Source of the DNA: Mycolicibacter heraklionensis | Lineage (GTDB): Bacteria > Actinomycetota > Actinomycetes > Mycobacteriales > Mycobacteriaceae | DNA: 64,000 nucleotides | Assembly (NCBI RefSeq): GCF_019645815.1 | Contig: NZ_CP080997.1 | Span: forward strand, 4,902,880 to 4,966,879 | Direction of reading: 5' to 3' | Part shown: piece by piece, positions 24,051-31,095 of the stretch | Layout of the letters: the number at the start of each line of letters is the position of its first letter | How positions within the stretch are numbered: the stretch's first letter is position 1 | Translations under genes and position numbers: made by a program | Notes under the pieces: model-generated | The model's database searches: none | Told to the model about the DNA's origin: nothing | Seen by the model: only the letters and a program-made list of their open reading frames with translations

Positions 24051-26168
24051 TCAGCTCAGCGATTCCTCCAGCCACGGCAGCAGCCACTTCACCCCTTCGG
24101 GCGTGAGGTGAATACCGTCGCTGCGGACCTTGATGCCGTCGACTTTGGCGGTGTAGGTGCCAGCCGGCCCCAGCTTCTTATTCAGGTCCATCACCGTGAC
24201 GGCACTCCGCCCGGAGACCTCCCGGCGCAGCAGGGCGTTCCAGCGGTCCACCCGCTCCGGATTGTCCTCGGGCCACAGACTGCCGTCGGGCCGCTCGCCG
24301 TAACGGCTGTAGGGCACGGTCGTCACCACGACCCGGCTGCCGGCGGACTCCAGCACGTCGAGCGCACGGCGCAGCTCCGCGATCAGGTAGGCGTCGAAGG
24401 TCGGGTCGCCGATGTGCGACCACTGGCCCTCGTTGACTCGGTCCACGGTCTCCCAGCGGCCGACGAACAACAGCACGACGTCGGGCTGGTCGGCCTTGAC
24501 CTGCCGCGTCCAGCGGGCCGGCCATCCGTCGCACTCCTTACCCTGATCGATGGTCTTGCCGGCCCAGCGGTACGGGCCGGCTCGCACGATGCTGCAGCCG
24601 ACGACGGTGTGGTCGATGAAGTCATAGCCGGGGGTTTCCGGCAGATAGTGCATCAGCGTCCAGCCGATCGAGTCACCGAACACCGAGACGGTGCGCGGCC
24701 GGTTCGGGTCGCGCCGCACGGGCTGGGGCCGTGGCTTTTTGGGATCCGACAGCCGCGCCGGAGGCGACGGGGACACCGCCGCGGCCGCGGCCACATCCGG
24801 GGTCACGCCGTTCGCGGCCGTGGGCAGCTCGACGACCGGGACCACCAGCACGGTGACCGCCACCGCGGTGCCGCTGACGGCCGCCCCCAGCGGCAGCAGC
24901 GACACCCGCGCCGGCCGCCACCGGCGGATCGGTTCCTCGATGGCCCACCACGACAACGCCGCCAGCAAAAGGGTGGCGGCGCACCGCACGCCGAAGAGCG
25001 CCCACCCCGTCCATCCGGTGCGCTGGCCGTTGAGGACCAGGAAGACCGGCCAGTGCCACAGGTACACGCCGTAGGAGATGGTCCCCAGCCACACCAGCGG
25101 AGACCAGGCCAATGCCCGGGCGACCAGGCCGCTCTGGTGTAGGGCGACCGGGGCGATCACCGCGATCCCGGCGACGGCCACCAGGGACAGCAGGCCGCCA
25201 CGGAACTCCGCGGCCGTGCCGGTGGCGCGGTGGGCCGCCGTCGCCAGCACGGCCAGCCCGGCCAGCGGCAGCAGGCGAGCGACCCACAGCGCGCGGCGGG
25301 TCCGCACCACCGACCAGCCGGCGGTCAGCGCCGGCCAGTCCCCCACCAGCAGGGCCGCTGCCGCGGCGCCGATCAGCAGGGCCTGCGCACGAGTGTCGGT
25401 GCCGAAATAGACGCGATCGCGGGTGGCCTCAGAGGCCAGCATCTCCGCGGCCGTCGCCGACGCCGCCGCACCTGCGCTGGCCAACAGGAAGACCGTCAGC
25501 CGCACCCCACCGACGGTGGGCAGGCGGCCGCGGCGCCGGGCGAGGGCCCCCAGCAGCAACGTGATCGCGATGAGCAGCAGCGGCCAGAAGAAGTAGTACT
25601 GCTCCTCAACGCCCAGCGACCAGGTGTGCTGCAGCGGCGACGGGGTGCCGGCCTCGGTGAAGTAGTCCGTGTGCTGCGCGACGAACCGCCAGTTGGCCAC
25701 CCAGAAAAAGGCGGCGATCGCATCCTCGCGCAGTCCCACCACCGCCTCCGACGGCAACAGCTCGTGCGCGATCGCGACGGTCAGCACCATGAGCACCAGG
25801 GCCGGCAGCAGACGCCGGATGCGCCGGATCCAGAACCCGGTGAGGTCGATCCGGCCGGTCCGGCCCAGCTCGTCGATGAGCAGCGAGGTGATCAGGAAGC
25901 CGCTGAGCACAAAGAACAGGTCCACGCCCAGGAACCCACCCGACAGCCCGGGGATGCCGCCATGGTCGGCCAGCACCAACCCGACGGCCAGCGCGCGCAG
26001 ACCGTCCAGCGCGTGAATGCCCGGACGCCGTCGCTCCCGCCGAATCCGATCCGCGGCGCGCGCGGTGGCCAACCGGGCGGCACGCGGGGCCGGCGCAACC
26101 CAGCGGGACTTACCCGAGGTGCGCATCGAGGTGGCCCGGCGAGTCCGGTTCCCGGCCGGTCGACTCAT
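24051..26168 (-). CDS. Membrane acyltransferase (acyltransferase-3) with C-terminal SGNH domain, OatA-like
   Basis: About 705 residues from the ATG at 26168 (MSRPAGNR); a GTG at 26222 and an ATG at 26126 are alternatives, since no start has a clear ribosome site. The N-terminal part has ten or so membrane segments and the acyltransferase-3 motifs GLRALAVGLVLADHGG and FFVLSGFLIT. The C-terminal extracytoplasmic SGNH domain shows the block I Ser in VFGDSIGW and the block V Asp and His in DGIHLTPEG. Such proteins pass acyl groups across the membrane and attach them to sugars of the envelope. Rv0111 in H37Rv is the likely relative; it also lies beside a rhomboid gene. Confidence 0.88.
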   Translation of the reverse strand: MSRPAGNRTRRATSMRTSGKSRWVAPAPRAARLATARAADRIRRERRRPGIHALDGLRALAVGLVLADHGGIPGLSGGFLGVDLFFVLSGFLITSLLIDELGRTGRIDLTGFWIRRIRRLLPALVLMVLTVAIAHELLPSEAVVGLREDAIAAFFWVANWRFVAQHTDYFTEAGTPSPLQHTWSLGVEEQYYFFWPLLLIAITLLLGALARRRGRLPTVGGVRLTVFLLASAGAAASATAAEMLASEATRDRVYFGTDTRAQALLIGAAAAALLVGDWPALTAGWSVVRTRRALWVARLLPLAGLAVLATAAHRATGTAAEFRGGLLSLVAVAGIAVIAPVALHQSGLVARALAWSPLVWLGTISYGVYLWHWPVFLVLNGQRTGWTGWALFGVRCAATLLLAALSWWAIEEPIRRWRPARVSLLPLGAAVSGTAVAVTVLVVPVVELPTAANGVTPDVAAAAAVSPSPPARLSDPKKPRPQPVRRDPNRPRTVSVFGDSIGWTLMHYLPETPGYDFIDHTVVGCSIVRAGPYRWAGKTIDQGKECDGWPARWTRQVKADQPDVVLLFVGRWETVDRVNEGQWSHIGDPTFDAYLIAELRRALDVLESAGSRVVVTTVPYSRYGERPDGSLWPEDNPERVDRWNALLRREVSGRSAVTVMDLNKKLGPAGTYTAKVDGIKVRSDGIHLTPEGVKWLLPWLEESLS

Positions 26169-26272
26169 GTCATCTTGGTCGCCGTGGGCGCCGATTGGTC
26201 GATCCTCTCGCTGGTGGACCACCGAAAGCTTAGGGGGCGAGCAGGCGTCTCAGCGGGATGACACGCTCGCGA

Positions 26273-27073
26273 TCAGGAGACCAATTCGGCAGTGCGCCAC
26301 CAGATCAGCGCGATGAACAGTGCCAGCAGCGCAAGACTGGCCACTGCCTGAATCCGGGTCCGGTTGGCCTGCGGCGGATAGACGTAGGCGAACGCGACCA
26401 GCACCCCGGTGATCAGACCACCGACATGTCCCTGCCAGCTGATGTGCGGAATGGTGAAAGTGAAGATCAGGTTGACCACGATCACCGCACCCACCGCGCG
26501 GACATCCATCCGCAGCCGGCGTCCGATGACCAGCGTGGCCCCGAACAGGCCGAAGATGGCGCCCGAAGCGCCTGCGGTCTCGGTGGTGATCGGCGCCAAC
26601 AGGTAGACGGCAACCGAGCCGCCCAGTGCGCTGAGCAGGTACAGCGCACTGTATCGCACCCGACCGAGCAGGCCCTCGAGTTGAGGTCCCACCACATACA
26701 GCGCCCACATGTTGAGCAGCAGATGCATCGGGCCGTAGTGCAGGAACGCCGACGTCACCAGGCGATAGATCTGCCCGTCGGCCACCGCCGGTGTCCACAG
26801 CACCAACTCGGACTCCAGCTCGTGCGACGACAGCTGCGCGACGAAAGCCAGCACGCTCAGCGCGATCAGCCCGTAGGTGACCACCGGTGTCCCCGAGGCA
26901 GCGCGGACCAGCGGCCGCGCCGCCCGGCGCACCGGCGTTCCGCCCGCCTGCGCGCACTCCACGCAATGCTGGCCGACGGCGGCGCTACGCATGCAGTCGC
27001 CGCAGATGTAGCGATCACAGCGGGTACAGCGCAGCGCGGTGGCCCGGTCGGGGTGCCGGTAGCAGACGGTCAT
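26273..27073 (-). CDS. Rhomboid intramembrane serine protease with N-terminal zinc-binding segment (Rv0110-like)
   Basis: 266 residues. The first 45 carry Cys/His pairs (C4, H7, C16, C19, C24, C27, H36, C37, C40) as in B-box-type zinc fingers. Six or seven membrane segments follow with the rhomboid dyad: Ser170 in GASGAIFG and His216 in GHVGG, plus the supporting HLLLNMW motif. It cleaves membrane proteins inside the lipid bilayer; substrates are unknown. It matches Rv0110 in layout and neighbourhood, standing just upstream of the acyltransferase gene. The two may be cotranscribed with a gap of about 100 bases. Confidence 0.92.
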   Translation of the reverse strand: MTVCYRHPDRATALRCTRCDRYICGDCMRSAAVGQHCVECAQAGGTPVRRAARPLVRAASGTPVVTYGLIALSVLAFVAQLSSHELESELVLWTPAVADGQIYRLVTSAFLHYGPMHLLLNMWALYVVGPQLEGLLGRVRYSALYLLSALGGSVAVYLLAPITTETAGASGAIFGLFGATLVIGRRLRMDVRAVGAVIVVNLIFTFTIPHISWQGHVGGLITGVLVAFAYVYPPQANRTRIQAVASLALLALFIALIWWRTAELVS

Positions 27074-27141
27074 GGCTATACCTTCTCAGAGCGGCCCGCT
27101 CAGGGCGCACTTGCCGGAGCGCTGGCGGTAGATTTCACGCC

Positions 27142-27783
27142 ATGTCGTCTCAAGCTCCGCGCCAAGCGTTCAATGACGTCGTCACCCGGTTCTGGAGCTT
27201 CGCCGCTCCCGCCTATGACACCGGCTTCCTCCAACGTTGGGTCTATCGTCCGGCCCAGGACGAGCTGATTGCCGCGCTGCGCTCGCGCAAGCCGGCCCGG
27301 GTGGCCGACATCGCCTGCGGCACCGGCATCCTGGCCGACCGTATCGAACGTGAGCTGTCCCCCGAGGCGGTCTACGGGGTGGACATGTCCGACGGCATGC
27401 TCAACGAGGCACGGGAGCGCTCGTCGCGCGTGCACTGGCTGACCGGCCCCGCCGAAGCGCTGCCGTTCGAAGACGGGGCGCTGGATGCGGTGGTCACCAG
27501 CTCGGCGTTCCACTTCTTCAACCAACCGGCCGCGTTGCGGGAGTTCTACCGAGTGTTGGCGCCGGGCGGAATGGCGGCGGTCACGGGGATGAGCCCCCGG
27601 CTGTCCGATCCGCTCAAGGCGCTGACCGGGATCCGGTGGAATCCGGCGCGCCAGCCGACGCCGGCCGAGATGCGCACGCTGTTCACCGACGCCGGTTTCA
27701 CCGTTCCGGACCAGCACCGCGTGGCGCGTCCGGCCTGGACGCTGGTCGTGTCGGATCTGATCACGGTCGGCGTCAAGCCGTAA
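27142..27783 (+). CDS. SAM-dependent methyltransferase (class I, Methyltransf_11)
   Basis: 213 residues from the ATG at 27142. Motif I is VADIACGTGILADR, the acidic loop is YGVDMSDGML, and the region after motif II reads VVTSSAFHFFNQPAALREFYRVLAPGG-like sequence, with a signature like UbiE/small-molecule methyltransferases. The substrate is unknown. A TAGATT hexamer (27129-27134) ends seven bases before the ATG, the spacing of a mycobacterial -10 box for a leaderless transcript, which supports this start. Divergent from the rhomboid gene with a 68-base gap. Confidence 0.85.
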   Translation: MSSQAPRQAFNDVVTRFWSFAAPAYDTGFLQRWVYRPAQDELIAALRSRKPARVADIACGTGILADRIERELSPEAVYGVDMSDGMLNEARERSSRVHWLTGPAEALPFEDGALDAVVTSSAFHFFNQPAALREFYRVLAPGGMAAVTGMSPRLSDPLKALTGIRWNPARQPTPAEMRTLFTDAGFTVPDQHRVARPAWTLVVSDLITVGVKP

Positions 27784-27812
27784 CGCTGCGGCCGTAGGTA
27801 CCCTCGCCTGGT

Positions 27813-28265
27813 ATGAGACCGAACAAGCTGGCCGGGACCGCGGCGGTCATGCTGGCCACGGCCTGGACAGGCTGGACGGCCACGGGGATCGCCGGGGCTG
27901 ATCCGACCCCTGCTCCCCCGCCCGCGCCCAAGCAGGTGATCGACGGCGACGGCACCTACGCGGTCGGCAAGGACATCGTGCCCGGCACCTACCGCTCCGA
28001 CGGGCCGCGTGACGGGGCGGCCTGCTACTGGCGCCGCATCGGCGGCGACAAGACCCTCGACAGCGCGATGACCAAGAAGCCGCAAGTCGTGCTGATCGAG
28101 CCGAGTGACACCGCGTTCCGGACCGACCGCTGCCAGACCTGGCAGCTGACCGAATGCCCGCCCACCTGCGCGCCGGTACCGCAGCAATCGGTGGGCCTGC
28201 CCGATGTCTTGAAGGGCTTCGTGCCGACGGCTCGGCCGCCGGCCCCCGCTCCCAGCGGCGGCTAG
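27813..28265 (+). CDS. Small secreted protein, unknown function
   Basis: 150 residues with an N-terminal signal peptide (about 1-29, ending TGIAGA) and a Pro-rich linker (DPTPAPPPAPK). The folded part contains DGTYAVGKDIVPGTYRSDG, a repeated-turn motif seen in many actinobacterial secreted proteins of unknown role, and four cysteines (CYW, CQTW, CPPTC) that could form two disulfides. The C terminus is again Pro-rich. There is no lipobox. It stands alone, 29 bases after the methyltransferase stop in the same direction, so cotranscription is possible. Confidence 0.75.
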   Translation: MRPNKLAGTAAVMLATAWTGWTATGIAGADPTPAPPPAPKQVIDGDGTYAVGKDIVPGTYRSDGPRDGAACYWRRIGGDKTLDSAMTKKPQVVLIEPSDTAFRTDRCQTWQLTECPPTCAPVPQQSVGLPDVLKGFVPTARPPAPAPSGG

Positions 28266-28370
28266 CGCTCAAGCCGCCGGCTCCACGCGCGGGTGTGAAA
28301 CTCACGACGTGACACGCCGTGGACGCGTCGCCACAGTCACGCTCGACCGGGCGCCTCAGTCAGACGACGA

Positions 28371-29768
28371 TCAGAACAGGTCCTGCAGGGTGCTGCTGAT
28401 GGACGAGGCGGTTTCCTGCAGCACCATGAATTCGATGCCCGCAGCCAGGGTCATCAAGCCCGTGCTCGCCGCAAGCGGCAGGCCGAAAGCGTCCAGCGGA
28501 TCGGTCGCGATGTTGTCGGTGAACAGGGTGGCGGCGTAGGCCGGCAGGTTGAGCGTCAGCGCGGTGAGGATGTCGGCGGTCGGCAGCAGCGTGGCGTAGG
28601 CCTGCGAGAACGCCGAGGACAGCCCGTTGACGATATCGGTGAACGACGGCGTGCCGCCGGACACCAGATCGCCGACCATCGACGACGGATCGGCCGCCGC
28701 TGGGTGCTCCAGGTCGTTGAGGAACGCCTGGAAGCCCTCCTGCAGAGCGGGGCCCATGTTGTTCATCGCCGTGGTCAGTTGCTCGGTCGACGGGAACAGC
28801 CCAAACGTGGTGGGCACGTTGGCCTGACCGACGTCCCAGCCCTGATTGTCGGGATTGTCGTAGCCCAGGTTGACGATCTGCGTCAGGGCCGGGTTCAGCA
28901 GGTCGACCAGCGCTTTGCCGATTCCCGGGATGCCCTCGAAGGGCCGCAGCAGCGGCAGCACCTGATCGTCGGCCATCGGGACCATGTAGTAGGTGGTGTT
29001 GCCGTCGTAGCCCTCGGTGGTCGGCAGCAGGATCGCGTTGTTGAGCTGGTCGGGCGTCAGATCCTGATAGGTGGGATGCACGTACTCGATGCCCAGGAAC
29101 GCGTTGAGGTCGGACAGGAAGTTCAGCGTGAACTTGGGGAAGTCGGCGAAGCCGTCGTACTCCTGGGTGTAGATGGTGGTGTCGTAGATGGTGTCCGGCG
29201 GGGTCGCACCACTGAAGGTGATGCCCAGGCTCGGCAGGCTCAGCCCCTCGAAGCGCTCCAGCAGCCCGCCGTCGGGGTTGCTCGGGTCACCGACCAGCAC
29301 GAACTTGACCGCGTCGGCGGCGACGCCGTCCTGTTGCAGGTGGGGCATCACCATTCCGGAGATGGTCGAGCTCTGCGATTCGCCGTAGACGGCGACGGTG
29401 TTGCCGAGCGCGACCTGCTGTTCGATGTCGCTGGTCAGGATGGTGGTGCCCTGAGCGAACGAGGTGTCGAACGGCAGGCTCTTGACCCCGGTATAGATCG
29501 GCGATCCGCCCTCGGGCGTGAACACACCCTGTGAGACGGCGCCCGGCAGAATCCGCTGGATGTAGGCGTCGCCACCGGCGATGTAGTCGGGTCCCGGGAT
29601 GGGGGTGCCGGTGCCGCCGACGACCAGACCCACATCTTGGCCGGCGGTCAGCTGTACCGCGCGGAATACCAGTTCAGGCCCAGCCGACACCACCGGTGTC
29701 GCGGCGAGCATTCCGGCGCCGATCAGGGTGACACCGGCGGTGGCATAGGGACGAAGCGCTGTACGCAT
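28371..29768 (-). CDS. PE-PPE domain (alpha/beta hydrolase) protein without a PE or PPE module
   Basis: 465 residues from the ATG at 29768, chosen because GAGG stands eight bases upstream and a signal-like sequence follows (TAGVTLIGAGMLAATPVVSAG). The body is the PE-PPE domain, a serine hydrolase fold related to cutinases: the nucleophile motif is GESQSS at 129-134, and TEGYDGNTTYYMVPMADDQVLPLLRPF and YVHPTYQDL are family segments likely to hold the acid and His. In many proteins this domain is attached to a PE or PPE N terminus for ESX export; here an ordinary signal peptide replaces it. It may hydrolyse or exchange acyl esters in the envelope, as reported for family members in lipid assembly. 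Confidence 0.85.
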   Translation of the reverse strand: MRTALRPYATAGVTLIGAGMLAATPVVSAGPELVFRAVQLTAGQDVGLVVGGTGTPIPGPDYIAGGDAYIQRILPGAVSQGVFTPEGGSPIYTGVKSLPFDTSFAQGTTILTSDIEQQVALGNTVAVYGESQSSTISGMVMPHLQQDGVAADAVKFVLVGDPSNPDGGLLERFEGLSLPSLGITFSGATPPDTIYDTTIYTQEYDGFADFPKFTLNFLSDLNAFLGIEYVHPTYQDLTPDQLNNAILLPTTEGYDGNTTYYMVPMADDQVLPLLRPFEGIPGIGKALVDLLNPALTQIVNLGYDNPDNQGWDVGQANVPTTFGLFPSTEQLTTAMNNMGPALQEGFQAFLNDLEHPAAADPSSMVGDLVSGGTPSFTDIVNGLSSAFSQAYATLLPTADILTALTLNLPAYAATLFTDNIATDPLDAFGLPLAASTGLMTLAAGIEFMVLQETASSISSTLQDLF

Positions 29769-29905
29769 GGCATGTCCTCGGGACGCGGCAGAAAAACTCG
29801 ATATCGCCAAGCCTATGACCGCCCGAGCTGAGCATTCAATGAAAATTGCCTGTAAGTCGCGAGGGCTTCCACAGTGGCCACGGACAGCTCACCGTGGTCG
29901 TCAAC

Positions 29906-30523
29906 TCAGACGCGTTCGGCCTCGGCCAGCAGTAGCGTCGCACCGTCAACCAGCGTTCCGATCACCTCGTCGGTGCTGAAATTACTGAGCCACAGGTTCG
30001 GTGTGTCGGTGCGATGCAGCATCGCGACGCCGTGCAGCGCCACCGACAACGCCGCGGCGATCCGGTCGGAATCGGGGTCCGACGCCGAATCCGGCGTCTC
30101 ACCGCGACAGGCCAGCAATCCTCGGGTCACGACGGCCAGCGCCCGGCGAGCCGCAGGCGGGGCGTGGCCGTCCTGGGTCATCAGGGCGTAGCGCAGCGGA
30201 TGGCGCTGCGCGAACGACACATAGACCCGGCAGCCGATGAGCAGACGTTCCCGCGGGTCAGTGGCTTGCTGGACGTGCTCGGCGATCTCGTCGGAGACCT
30301 GAACCCAGCTCGACTCGGCTACCGCCTCGAGCACCCGCTCCAGGTCGTCGAAGTGTGCGTACACCGAGGGCGCGGCGATACCGGCCTCCCGGGCGATGCG
30401 CCGCAGCGAAACCTCGGCTTCGCTGTCCGCGCCGTCGATGACCCGAACAGCGGCAGCCAGGATCTCGTCGCGCAGCAGCGCGCCGTGACCTCGCAAATTG
30501 CGCCGACGAGGGGGAGTGGGCAC
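29906..30523 (-). CDS. TetR-family transcriptional regulator
   Basis: 205 residues with an N-terminal helix-turn-helix (SLRRIAREAGIAAPSVYAHFDD) and a TetR C-terminal ligand domain. It is divergent from mmpS-mmpL, the usual position of a local repressor of an RND pump. The GTG start at 30523 follows a TAGGAT hexamer by exactly six bases, the layout of a leaderless mycobacterial promoter. The inverted repeat CTAAC-N5-GTTAG overlaps that -10 box, so the protein could repress its own gene and perhaps the pump. The inducer is unknown. Confidence 0.9.
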   Translation of the reverse strand: MPTPPRRRNLRGHGALLRDEILAAAVRVIDGADSEAEVSLRRIAREAGIAAPSVYAHFDDLERVLEAVAESSWVQVSDEIAEHVQQATDPRERLLIGCRVYVSFAQRHPLRYALMTQDGHAPPAARRALAVVTRGLLACRGETPDSASDPDSDRIAAALSVALHGVAMLHRTDTPNLWLSNFSTDEVIGTLVDGATLLLAEAERV

Positions 30524-30529
30524 GCGGTG

Positions 30530-30547
30530 ATCCTAACGGTTTGTTAG
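30530..30547. promoter_or_regulatory. Leaderless tetR promoter with overlapping operator-like inverted repeat
   Basis: On the minus strand TAGGAT (30535-30530) fits the mycobacterial -10 consensus TANNNT and puts transcription start on the GTG at 30523. CTAAC-GGTTT-GTTAG (30533-30547) overlaps it. A second, broken repeat (ACTTGCG at 30556-30562, CGCAAGT at 30584-30590) lies closer to mmpS. Confidence 0.5.
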
Positions 30548-30648
30548 TTGCCCTCACTTGCGTTCTGCATAACACATCTTCCGCGCAAGTGTGAGCTGGC
30601 ACCATTTAACTTTACACTCGTTTCTTTACGGTCGTAAGGTTAACGGCT

Positions 30649-31095
30649 ATGAGCGCAATGAAAAAGCTTCGCGGACCGCTCGAACGGCTGTGGATCGTGC
30701 TGGTGATCATCCCGGTCGCCGCGATCGGCGGACTGGTCATCTACCGGTTCCACGGCGTGTTCGGCGCAGCCGGGGCGGCGGTTGCCGGGGGCACCGGTGG
30801 CGAGATCGTCTCCACCGTGCCGAAGTACGTCACCTACGAGCTCTACGGCCCCGCATCGACGTCGGGCCTGGTCAGCTACGTCGATGAGCGCGCCCAGTCC
30901 CAGGAAGCCCAGTTCCACTCGCTGCCCTGGTCGCTAACGCTGACCACCACGCAGCCGAGCGTGTTCGCCAACGTCATCGCCCAGGGCGACAGCCACGAAC
31001 TGGGCTGCCGGATCACCGTCAACGGAGAGCTGCGCGACGAGCACCGGGCCGACGGCCACAGCGCCGCCACCTTCTGCGTGGTGAAAGCGGCATGA
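30649..31095 (+). CDS. MmpS family membrane protein
   Basis: 148 residues: a single membrane segment near residues 14-34 and an extracytoplasmic beta domain with the family features VTYELYGPAS, PWSLTLTTTQPSVFANVIAQGD and GCRITVNGE. MmpS proteins partner MmpL transporters as periplasmic adaptors in export of lipids or siderophores. The stop overlaps the mmpL start (ATGA at 31092-31095), so the pair is cotranslated. Divergent from a TetR gene that probably controls it. I cannot assign a numbered mmpS. Confidence 0.92.
   Translation: MSAMKKLRGPLERLWIVLVIIPVAAIGGLVIYRFHGVFGAAGAAVAGGTGGEIVSTVPKYVTYELYGPASTSGLVSYVDERAQSQEAQFHSLPWSLTLTTTQPSVFANVIAQGDSHELGCRITVNGELRDEHRADGHSAATFCVVKAA

Noticed and set aside
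23976..30547. A shared operator upstream of car (GTTAG-N5-CTAAC) and at the tetR-mmpS promoter (CTAAC-N5-GTTAG)
   Set aside because: The half-sites match but are oppositely arranged, so the palindromes are different; five-base half-sites also recur by chance.
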